A DNA stretch of 40,159 nt, from positions 1 to 40,159 of the forward strand of contig JAEYUQ010000006.1 of assembly GCA_023432405.1 (NCBI GenBank), written 5' to 3'. The DNA is from Actinomycetes bacterium (GTDB taxonomy: Bacteria > Actinomycetota > Actinomycetes > Mycobacteriales > Mycobacteriaceae). The first letter of the stretch is position 1, and each line of letters starts with the position of its first letter. Both the position numbers and the translations under genes were made by a program. Below the pieces are notes generated by a model that saw only the letters and a list, made by a program, of their open reading frames with translations, did no database searches and was not told the origin of the DNA. Positions 25,175 through 32,086 of this stretch are shown piece by piece.

Positions 25175-25789
25175 ATGCCCAGTTTTATCAGGACTCTCCG
25201 CAGTGGCCGTGGTTGTGGCGTGACATCGCCGTTGGATACCTCGGCTGGCTCACCTGCCTCATCTGCTGTGGTTGTTTCGGGCACCTCAGCTGGCTCCATT
25301 CCTTCGCGCAGTACGGGCAAAGGTCGTATGCGTCAGGCGCTGGTTTTCACCTGTGCTTGGGTGGCGCTACCGCTTCTTTCAGCGTGTGGGGGAACTACGG
25401 TGGATAGTTCAAACGCACTCGCGTCTCAGACGTCCACAGTTCAGGAGAAAACTACAGACCGCGCTGTTAATTCAGCGGAAACCAAGAGGCGTGCTGTTGA
25501 TGATCCCGCCCACGAAATCAGCTCTCTTCCTGAGCGGAAACCACAGCTTAGCGCTGTGGATGAACAAATGCTTGAGAACTTGAAAGAGGAAGGCATTGAT
25601 GTCAGCGGGTATGAGGTTCAGCTGGCTGGGCTGGGCTCACGGGTGTGCCAGGACAAGACAGCCTCTGATGGTGTAGACGCCATTGTGACGGCTGTGGCAG
25701 GACAGCTGGTTGAGCAGGGGAAGAGCGAGAAATCTACGGCGGATACGGCGCTTATCCTGAGCGACGTCGCTCGGCAGGCGTACTGCTAA
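25175..25789 (+). CDS. DUF732-like secreted lipoprotein
   Basis: A protein of 204 residues from ATG 25175 (GGTGGAAGA upstream), or 153 residues from ATG 25328 (AAAGG upstream). The second start begins with a lipoprotein signal, MRQALVFTCAWVALPLLSAC, with lipobox LSAC. The first adds 51 Ser/Gly-rich residues before it, which is unusual for a lipoprotein. The end resembles DUF732 domains: a short helical region (EQMLENLKEEGIDVSG), a Cys in GSRVCQDK and a terminal RQAYC. Function is unknown. It lies between the mycolyltransferase and the cutinase-like gene, and a secreted protein gene is also common there in relatives. The last codons are duplicated in a 29-bp repeat. Confidence 0.75.
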   Translation: MPSFIRTLRSGRGCGVTSPLDTSAGSPASSAVVVSGTSAGSIPSRSTGKGRMRQALVFTCAWVALPLLSACGGTTVDSSNALASQTSTVQEKTTDRAVNSAETKRRAVDDPAHEISSLPERKPQLSAVDEQMLENLKEEGIDVSGYEVQLAGLGSRVCQDKTASDGVDAIVTAVAGQLVEQGKSEKSTADTALILSDVARQAYC

Positions 25790-25826
25790 TCCGGCCCACT
25801 GGTTAGGCGTACTGCTAAACCAGCCC
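25776..25826. repeat. 29-bp tandem duplication spanning a stop codon
   Basis: AGGCGTACTGCTAA plus following bases occurs at 25776-25797 and again at 25805-25826 (22 bases, two mismatches, 29-base period). The first copy contains the last codons and the stop of the lipoprotein gene. CTGGTT and AACCAG within it can form a small hairpin. Confidence 0.75.
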
Positions 25827-25934
25827 GTTCCTCAGTATCATCTCTGCACTTAGAACCCTTAACTGCGCAGTGCTAGGCGCGTATCTGCCTCACCGTGCGC
25901 AGTCTGGGGGAAGTCGCGCTTTACCGTGTGCCTC

Positions 25935-25940
25935 TACAAT
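25935..25940 (+). promoter_or_regulatory. -10 box of the cutinase-like gene, leaderless type
   Basis: TACAAT is followed by 8 bases and the GTG at 25949. This argues for 25949 rather than the upstream GTG at 25895 as the start. Confidence 0.45.
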
Positions 25941-25948
25941 CTCTCAGT

Positions 25949-26884
25949 GTGCGTAAACTTTTCCTGCTTCTTGTAACGGCGGCCCTTGTGCTGTTTCTCG
26001 GCTTCCAGGTGGGGCAGTGGTGGTTGGATCAACACGGTCAGGGGTCAAGCTCGTCTTCCTCTGTGCAGTCTGCACCCACAGCTCCTGATAATCCTGCTGC
26101 CCTGGGCTTGGAGCAGTGCCCGGTGATGGAGCTTATTGCGGCGGCGGGCACATGGGAATCTCGGGCGGATGATGATCCGCTCAACCCCCAGACCTCGCCG
26201 TCCTACATTCGCAGCATTACCGATCCCCTGAAAGAACGCTTCTCGGACTCTCAGCTGCGAGTGTGGACGGTTCCTTATGTGGCCCAACTGCGCAATGTCA
26301 ATGCCATGAAGGAAGCAACCTATGACGAGTCCCTGGCTCAGGGCACACAGCGAGTGGTGGGGGAGCTTTCCGCTGTTCACAGTGCTTGCCCTCGCACCCG
26401 CTTCATTCTTACTGGGTTTTCTCAGGGGGCCGCGCTTCAGGGGGACATCGCCAACCAGATCGGCGTCGGTCAGGGGGCTGTGCCAGCAGAGAGTGTGGCC
26501 CAGGTGGTATTGGTGGCGGACCCGCGTCGAGAAAACTCGGTGGGTATCAATCCTGGGGTTCCTCTTGAGGGAGTCGGGGCAGAGATTCGCCTCCAGCCAG
26601 TAAGCGCTTTGATTCAGCCGGTTACTCCGGGTGCTACCATGCGAGGTCCGCGTCCAGGTGGTTTTGGTACCTTGGCAGATCGCACCTATCAGCTATGTGC
26701 CCCTGGCGACGCCGTGTGTGACGCGCCCAGCCGTCTAGACGCCATCCCTGCAAATGCGCAGAATTACCTCCTGGGGAACATTGTTCACACGCAATATGCC
26801 ACCAACCCGGACGTGATTGAAGGGACAACGGCCTCTGAATGGGCAGTTGAGAAGATGGTGCAGGTTGTGGAGAGTTCACTTTAA
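25949..26884 (+). CDS. Cutinase-family lipase/phospholipase (Rv3802-like)
   Basis: A membrane-anchored, outward-facing serine esterase. From GTG 25949 it has 311 residues; GTG 25895 would add 18. After MRKLF a single hydrophobic segment (LLLVTAALVLFLGFQVGQ) acts as anchor or signal, then a Ser-rich linker. The cutinase domain has the nucleophile in LTGFSQGA (S158 from 25949), an Asp in CAPGDAVCD and the His in IVHTQYA (H280). The homologue Rv3802 is an essential envelope phospholipase/thioesterase encoded beside fadD32 and pks13, exactly as here. It is thought to tune mycolate supply. Codon use is like its neighbours. Confidence 0.9.
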   Translation: MRKLFLLLVTAALVLFLGFQVGQWWLDQHGQGSSSSSSVQSAPTAPDNPAALGLEQCPVMELIAAAGTWESRADDDPLNPQTSPSYIRSITDPLKERFSDSQLRVWTVPYVAQLRNVNAMKEATYDESLAQGTQRVVGELSAVHSACPRTRFILTGFSQGAALQGDIANQIGVGQGAVPAESVAQVVLVADPRRENSVGINPGVPLEGVGAEIRLQPVSALIQPVTPGATMRGPRPGGFGTLADRTYQLCAPGDAVCDAPSRLDAIPANAQNYLLGNIVHTQYATNPDVIEGTTASEWAVEKMVQVVESSL

Positions 26885-27012
26885 AAGATTTGTGGGGACA
26901 TGAGTGGGCATTCCCCAGTAAAGTACAGACACGTACTATGATGTGGCCCCCATAAGTGTGCCTGCTTGCTTGGCAGCAGATTGCTGAGGGCCCAGAAAGG
27001 AACTGGCTCAGC

Positions 27013-28944
27013 GTGTATAAGAACACCATTGATATCCTGGACTCTCTCTATAAGCGTGATGGTGTGTTTCATTTTCCAGACACCCTCACGGTGCCTGAGT
27101 TGTGTGAAACCTTCTTTCGACTTCAAGAAAACGAGCATGATGACCTGACCATCCGCTACCACGATTACTCGGTAGGAGGCAGGCAGTCCACCCCTGATGA
27201 TCTGGATGGCACCGTGGTGGATTACACCCGCGCCCAGGTCAATACCCGTATTAAGGCGGTGGCAGCTCGTCTTCAGCAGGTGTGTTCGCCGGGGGATCGG
27301 GCAGCCATTCTGCTCAACAACTCCCCGGAGTACATCTTTGCTTTCCTGGGGGCTATCTACGCTGGCTTGATTCCGCTTCCCCTGTATGACCCAGCTATTC
27401 CTTCCTCTCAAGGGCACCTCAAAGCAATTTTTGAGGACGCCACCCCAAATGTTGTGCTTACAAACCGCGTGAGTGCCCCGGCCATTCGTCGTTACTTTAG
27501 CGACGTCCCTGCCGCTAAGCGTCCCCGCGCTATTACTATCGACGCCCTTCCTGACAGCTTGGCTGCCGAATGGGTACCCTCCACGCAGGGGGACGGAGGG
27601 GCGTCGTCACGTGATGGTGAGGATGTCAATGAGGGTGGCGCTCAGGGAAGCGGTGGCGCAGAAACAGAGAAGAGGGTTGCTCCTGTGGATCTTCCCGTCT
27701 GTCTGCAATACACCTCCGGCTCAACGGGTACTCCCAAGGGTGTGATTCTGACGCACCGCGCAGTGCTGACCAGTGTTCTTCAGATGATTTCCACCTACAA
27801 GCTGGATTACCAATTCCGCTATGTGAACTGGTTACCACTGCACTTTGACATGGGCATTATTTTTGCCACGCTGGTTGTCTCCCTTGGATACCAGATTGAA
27901 TTGATGGGGCCGCAGGATTTCTTGCAGCAGCCCAAGCGTTGGATATGGCAGATGGGTAACAAAGGTGATGGGGTGTTCATGCACTCCGCTGCCCCTAACT
28001 TTGCCCTTGAGCTGGTGTCGCGCTTTGCGGCTGACACGGATGCTGACCTTTCTAGTATTCGTAACCTTGCTTTGGGCGGGGAACCCATTACACAGAAATC
28101 TCTGAATACCTTTGTGAATACCTTTGCCAAGCAGGGTTTGAGTCCGAATCCCCTGTTGTCTGGCTATGGATTGGCAGAAGCAACGCTCTCTGTTACTTCT
28201 GACCGAAATCCTCATGCTCCCTCCGTGATTGGGCACTTTGATCGGAAGAAACTAACCGAGGGCAAAGCGGAATTTACAGATGATCCCACGCAGGCCATGA
28301 CCTTTGTGTCCGTGGGACAAACCCAAACCGGAGACTACCTCACCCAGTACGTAACCATTGTGGATCCGCAGGAGCGCTGTGAGCTTCCAGACGGCCAGGT
28401 GGGCGAAATTTGGGCACAGGGAGATAACATTGCCGCAGGTTATTACCACCGTCCGCAAGAGACAGAGGATACCTTCCACAATGTTTTGGCTGAGCGTTTG
28501 GATAACAGCCGTGTAGAGGGGGCTACCGACGACGGCTGGCTGGCCACAGGCGATCTTGGTGCTGTGGTGGACGGCCAGTTCTACGTGGTAGGGCGTATCA
28601 AGGATCTGGTGGTTATTGCTGGTGTGAATCACTACCCGCAGGACCTGGAGGCCACAGTGTCTGCTGCGGCGCCGGATCATATTCAGCCTGGAGCGGTTGC
28701 AGCCTTCTCCATTCCTGGTGACGATGTGGAAAAGCTGGTGATTCTGGCGGAGCGCAAAGCAGATGCTGACCCTGCCGGGGATGACACAGCACGCAGCAGT
28801 ATTACCCAGGCGGTTTCTCAACACCACGGAGTAGCCCCCAGTGATGTGGTGATTGGAGATGCCAATTCCATAGCCCGTAACCCCACTGGCAAGATTGCTC
28901 GCCGTGTAGCTCGTACTGCCTACATTGCCCAGCAGGAAAGCTGA
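27013..28944 (+). CDS. fadD32: Long-chain fatty acyl-AMP ligase FadD32, copy 1
   Basis: This copy has 643 residues from GTG 27013, with AGAAAGGAA about 10 bases upstream; a GTG at 26956 would add 19 residues without support. The enzyme activates the meromycolic acid as acyl-AMP and loads it on Pks13. Visible motifs are the P-loop TSGSTGTPKG (234-243), GYGLAEATLS, TGDLGAVVDGQFYVVGRIKD, NHYPQDLEATV and the C-terminal Lys in PTGKIARR (K627). A Gly/Glu-rich insert (STQGDGGASSRDGEDVNEGG) at about 190-220 separates it from copy 2. A TACTAT box at 26934-26939 may be its promoter. The copy at 30069 is close in sequence through most of its length. Confidence 0.93.
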   Translation: MYKNTIDILDSLYKRDGVFHFPDTLTVPELCETFFRLQENEHDDLTIRYHDYSVGGRQSTPDDLDGTVVDYTRAQVNTRIKAVAARLQQVCSPGDRAAILLNNSPEYIFAFLGAIYAGLIPLPLYDPAIPSSQGHLKAIFEDATPNVVLTNRVSAPAIRRYFSDVPAAKRPRAITIDALPDSLAAEWVPSTQGDGGASSRDGEDVNEGGAQGSGGAETEKRVAPVDLPVCLQYTSGSTGTPKGVILTHRAVLTSVLQMISTYKLDYQFRYVNWLPLHFDMGIIFATLVVSLGYQIELMGPQDFLQQPKRWIWQMGNKGDGVFMHSAAPNFALELVSRFAADTDADLSSIRNLALGGEPITQKSLNTFVNTFAKQGLSPNPLLSGYGLAEATLSVTSDRNPHAPSVIGHFDRKKLTEGKAEFTDDPTQAMTFVSVGQTQTGDYLTQYVTIVDPQERCELPDGQVGEIWAQGDNIAAGYYHRPQETEDTFHNVLAERLDNSRVEGATDDGWLATGDLGAVVDGQFYVVGRIKDLVVIAGVNHYPQDLEATVSAAAPDHIQPGAVAAFSIPGDDVEKLVILAERKADADPAGDDTARSSITQAVSQHHGVAPSDVVIGDANSIARNPTGKIARRVARTAYIAQQES

Positions 28945-29064
28945 GACGCTGTCAGTGGCGAGCACCTGCAGGATAGTGTATAACTACTCAGTAGCAAGTC
29001 TATCGAGTGTAGAACTCCGTGGTACGTACGAAGGATTTACCGTGAAACTGTCGCATAGAGTAAT

Positions 29065-29071
29065 GGGGGGG
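29065..29071 (+). repeat. Seven-G tract within a broken signal peptide
   Basis: Seven consecutive G follow TAAT. The frame opened by GTG 29042, which has AAGGA 7 bases upstream, stops at TAG just after this tract. The downstream frame of the SGNH hydrolase is off by one base. An eighth G would join them. Confidence 0.85.
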
Positions 29072-29082
29072 TAGTACTAGCT

Positions 29083-29892
29083 GTGGCTACGGCATTGGCT
29101 GGTGCTGTCATGACTCCTGCCGCCTCTGCCGCACCTGCAGGCAACATTGTTACCTTGGGTGATTCATATACAGCTAATCCCAATGAGATTATCAATAGCT
29201 TGAGGGGTGCTCCTATTCCTGAGGTTGCTAACTATCCTCAGACGGATGGATGTATGCAAGCTCCGAACAACTGGCCACGCCTGCTTGGAGCCAAGGTTGG
29301 CGCTGCCATTGCTGACTGGTCTTGCACAGCAGGAACCTCCCAGACCATGTTGCTTCGTCTGGATGCCGCTATTGCGCGGGGTGATCTCCACCCCGGAACC
29401 CGCGCTGTGGTGATTGCTGTGGGAATGAATGACTACGGCCCCTTTGGTATTAGCCAGGGTTTCCAGCCGTGGAATTCACAAAAGATGCGTGCTGATTACG
29501 TCCAGAACATCAGGATTGCCGCAGATAAGGTTCGCGCGATTGCGCCGAAGGCAAAGATCGTGCTGTCGGGAATGTTGGCTGTGTCTGATCCGACTCCGCC
29601 GAATATGTGGTGCGTGGTGAACGTGGTCCCGAATGCTCCTCAGGGTGTATCCCTGCCTCTGTTGCAACGTGTTGAAGTTGAAAATGAGGGCAATCAAAGT
29701 GCAGGGGCTGCTGCTGTGGGTGCTATCTTTGTTCCTATGCGTGAAGCCAGCGCTCAGCATTCCTCCTGCGCTCCTGATAATGAGAGGTATGTGGCGGGTG
29801 TCATTGACACCACCTCGGCGCACAACATGAGTTTCCATCCGACAGATAAGGGTAGCGAGTTCATGGCCGCACGTCTTGCACCCGTCGTGTAG
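29083..29892 (+). CDS. Secreted SGNH/GDSL hydrolase, N-terminus out of frame at a poly-G tract
   Basis: As read, the open frame starts at GTG 29083 (269 residues) in the middle of a signal peptide (ATALAGAVMTPAASA). No ribosome binding site fits this start. Upstream, GTG 29042 with AAGGA encodes MKLSHRVMG; adding one G to the 7-G tract gives MKLSHRVMGGVVLAVATALA, a perfect signal peptide. The mature enzyme has TLGDSYTANP (nucleophile Ser), a Cys in DWSCTAGTS, VGMNDYGPFG (Asn of block III) and SFHPTDKG (His), typical of actinobacterial SGNH esterases. It lies between two FadD32 genes, so action on mycolate or other envelope esters is a guess from context. A terminator follows. The gene could be phase-variable, newly inactivated, or affected by a sequencing error. 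Confidence 0.85.
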   Translation: MATALAGAVMTPAASAAPAGNIVTLGDSYTANPNEIINSLRGAPIPEVANYPQTDGCMQAPNNWPRLLGAKVGAAIADWSCTAGTSQTMLLRLDAAIARGDLHPGTRAVVIAVGMNDYGPFGISQGFQPWNSQKMRADYVQNIRIAADKVRAIAPKAKIVLSGMLAVSDPTPPNMWCVVNVVPNAPQGVSLPLLQRVEVENEGNQSAGAAAVGAIFVPMREASAQHSSCAPDNERYVAGVIDTTSAHNMSFHPTDKGSEFMAARLAPVV

Positions 29893-29919
29893 GGCTGCTT
29901 ACTCTCAGCTGTATTCATC

Positions 29920-29949
29920 AAACCACCTGACTGCTGGTCAGGTGGTTTT
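29920..29949 (+). terminator. Rho-independent terminator after the SGNH hydrolase
   Basis: AAACCACCTGAC and GTCAGGTGGTTT form a perfect 12-bp stem with a 5-base loop, running into TTTT. It separates the first FadD32/hydrolase unit from the FadD32-2/Pks13/AccD4 unit. Confidence 0.9.
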
Positions 29950-30068
29950 CTCATCACTGAATGTGTCTGAAAAGATAGAAATTCGTAACAATCGGAGCAC
30001 TGTGGAGGATTACATAGGGGAATACTCCGCGAGAAACCTTTAACGGCAGGTGAAAGGACTTACTACCT

Positions 30069-31928
30069 ATGGACATCTACAGGGCAATTGGAACCTTGTT
30101 CAGCCCGGAAGGCAAGCTTGAGCTTCCCGATAACTTTACGCTTCCGGGCTTCTGTGAGTACTTCTTCCAGAAGCAGCCAGAAAAGCACAATGACCTCATG
30201 CTTCGCTTCCATGATTATTCGGTGTCCACGGGGGAGCGCGCTGGCTATGATCTGGACGGCACAGTGGTGGAGTACACCTACGCCCAGGTCAACACTCGGA
30301 TTAAGGCTGTAGCTGCCCGTCTCCAGCAGGTATGTGCTCCCGGTGAGCACGCTGCCATTCTTGCAAATAATTCCCCGGAATACCTTTTTGGTTTCTTGGG
30401 GGCTATCTATGCGGGCCTGGTTCCTGTTCCTCTCTATGACCCCTCCATCCCCTCCTACCAGCGTCATCTCAAGATTGTTCTCAAAGACGCCGCTCCCACG
30501 GTGATTCTGACCAACCGCCAGACGGCAGGGGCTGTGCGCCGCTATCTTAAAGATTTTCCAGCAGCTGAGCGTCCTCGGGCTCTTACTATCGACGCCCTCC
30601 CTGACACCTTGGCTGCTGAGTGGGTTGATCCGCTCACCACCGCCGCTTCTCCTACTGACGGCACACTTCCTCAGGATCAGCCGGCATTTTTGCAGTACAC
30701 CTCCGGGTCCACTCGCAATCCAGCAGCCGTTATACTCACCCACCGTTCCGTGATGGCCAGCATTGTTCAGATGGTGTATGCGGTGCAGCTGGTGTTTCCT
30801 CTGCGTTTGGTGACGTGGTTGCCCATGCATCATGACATGGGCGTGATTTTCTCCACCCTGATTGCCGCTTTCGGTTTTCAGCTGGATTTGATGGGGCCTC
30901 GGGATTTCCTCCAGCAGCCTCAGCGCTGGATTTCTCAGCTGGGTATGAAAGATGATGGTGTGGCGCTGTACTCGGCCATTCCCAACTTTGCCTTGGGTAT
31001 GGCTGCTCGTTTTGCTGGGGATTTGGATGTGGATTTGTCTGGTGTGAAAGGCGTGGTGATTGGTGGTGAGCCCATCACGGAGGCTTCTCTCCAGGCGTTT
31101 TATGCCACTTTCGCCCCGCGTGGTTTCACACCCACTATGATTTTGTCCGCCTACGGCTTGGCAGAGGCCACCCTGGGTGCCGCGGTGGATGGGGACAGCA
31201 CCACACCCCCAATGATTGCCCATTTTGACCGTACTCAGTTGGCCCAGGGTACGGCGGTGTTCACAGAGGATAAGTCCAAAGAGGCTGTTTTTGTCTCTGT
31301 TGGCAAGAAGTATCTGGGCCAGTATCTCACCATCGTTGATCCGCGCACCCGCGCGGAACTTCCTGATACTCAGGTGGGTGAGATATGGGTTCAAGGCCCC
31401 AATGTTGCCGCTGGGTATCTCAATCGTCCAGAGGAGACGGAGGAGACTTTCCATAACACTCTGGCCACCCGCTTAGAGAACAGCCGTGTACCTCTGGCGG
31501 AGGATGACCCCTGGCTGGCCACAGGTGATTTGGGCGTGATTGTGGATGGCGAGCTCTATGTGATTGGCCGTATCAAAGATGTGGTGGTGATTGCCGGTGT
31601 CAATCACTATCCGCAGGATTTGGAGGCCACGGTGTATGCTGCGGCTCCCGATCATATTCAGGAAGCAGCTGTGGCTGCTTTCTCCATTCCTGGTGATGAT
31701 GTGGAGCAGCTCATCATCATGGCGGAGCGGAAGTCTGAGGCTGACCCTTCCCATGACGACGTCGCTCGGAGTGCCATTTCTCAGTCCATCTCTGAGCAGT
31801 ACGGGATTGCCCCGGCAGATATTGTGGTGGGCCCTGAGAATTTCATTGCGCGTAGCTCGGCTGGCAAAATTGCGCGCAGGGTGGCCCGCTCAGCATATTT
31901 GTCCCAGATTCATACTGAGCAAGGATAA
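30069..31928 (+). CDS. Long-chain fatty acyl-AMP ligase FadD32, copy 2
   Basis: A 619-residue paralogue of the gene at 27013, directly upstream of pks13, the normal place of fadD32. It begins MDIYRAIGTLF; ATG 30069 has AAAGGA 10 bases upstream. The P-loop reads TSGSTRNPAA (211-220) instead of TSGSTGTPKG, so Gly, Lys and the last Gly are changed. Arg and a non-Lys at these places are also known in mycobacterial fatty acyl-AMP ligases, so this does not show loss of activity. GGEPI, SAYGLAEATLG, TGDLGVIVDGELYVIGRIKD and the C-terminal Lys in SAGKIARR (K600) are intact. It lacks the Gly/Glu-rich insert of copy 1. Which copy loads Pks13 is not decided by sequence, but position favours this one. 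Confidence 0.92.
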   Translation: MDIYRAIGTLFSPEGKLELPDNFTLPGFCEYFFQKQPEKHNDLMLRFHDYSVSTGERAGYDLDGTVVEYTYAQVNTRIKAVAARLQQVCAPGEHAAILANNSPEYLFGFLGAIYAGLVPVPLYDPSIPSYQRHLKIVLKDAAPTVILTNRQTAGAVRRYLKDFPAAERPRALTIDALPDTLAAEWVDPLTTAASPTDGTLPQDQPAFLQYTSGSTRNPAAVILTHRSVMASIVQMVYAVQLVFPLRLVTWLPMHHDMGVIFSTLIAAFGFQLDLMGPRDFLQQPQRWISQLGMKDDGVALYSAIPNFALGMAARFAGDLDVDLSGVKGVVIGGEPITEASLQAFYATFAPRGFTPTMILSAYGLAEATLGAAVDGDSTTPPMIAHFDRTQLAQGTAVFTEDKSKEAVFVSVGKKYLGQYLTIVDPRTRAELPDTQVGEIWVQGPNVAAGYLNRPEETEETFHNTLATRLENSRVPLAEDDPWLATGDLGVIVDGELYVIGRIKDVVVIAGVNHYPQDLEATVYAAAPDHIQEAAVAAFSIPGDDVEQLIIMAERKSEADPSHDDVARSAISQSISEQYGIAPADIVVGPENFIARSSAGKIARRVARSAYLSQIHTEQG

Positions 31929-31986
31929 AATTCTTAGAGTAATACTCTGCGGGCATAGTATCGTTTAGGGTTTACCCCGGAAAAGT

Positions 31987-32009
31987 GTTCCGAATCAGAG
32001 GTTCAGAAC
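31987..32009. promoter_or_regulatory. Inverted repeat in the pks13 leader
   Basis: GTTCCGAA and TTCAGAAC pair over 8 bp (one G-T) around a 7-base loop, just before the 17-codon frame and downstream of a TAGTAT box at 31957-31962. It could be an operator or a leader hairpin. Confidence 0.35.
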
Positions 32010-32010
32010 A

Positions 32011-32064
32011 ATGAGTGAAGAGTGGCTGTGGCTGTCCAGTGCCGTAGCCGGTGCTGAGTGTTAG
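32011..32064 (+). CDS. Possible 17-residue leader peptide upstream of pks13
   Basis: ATG 32011 opens a short frame reading MSEEWLWLSSAVAGAEC, ending with TAG at 32062-32064, 22 bases before the pks13 ATG. AGAGG lies about 9 bases upstream. It contains two Trp codons. It is too short to judge by composition and may be chance; it is listed because it sits between the likely promoter and the key condensing enzyme gene. Confidence 0.25.
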   Translation: MSEEWLWLSSAVAGAEC

Positions 32065-32086
32065 CAGGAAAGGTTGAGGAAGTCGT

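Noticed and set aside
30699..30728. Changed P-loop of FadD32 copy 2, considered as evidence of an inactive enzyme
   Set aside because: Arg and the missing Lys at these positions are known in other fatty acyl-AMP ligases, and the remaining core motifs including the C-terminal Lys are intact.
30063..31454. A 463-codon minus-strand frame opposite FadD32 copy 2
   Set aside because: It is a shadow of the strongly conserved ligase; similar shadows occur opposite FadD32 copy 1 and Pks13, and none has a ribosome binding site or family motifs.
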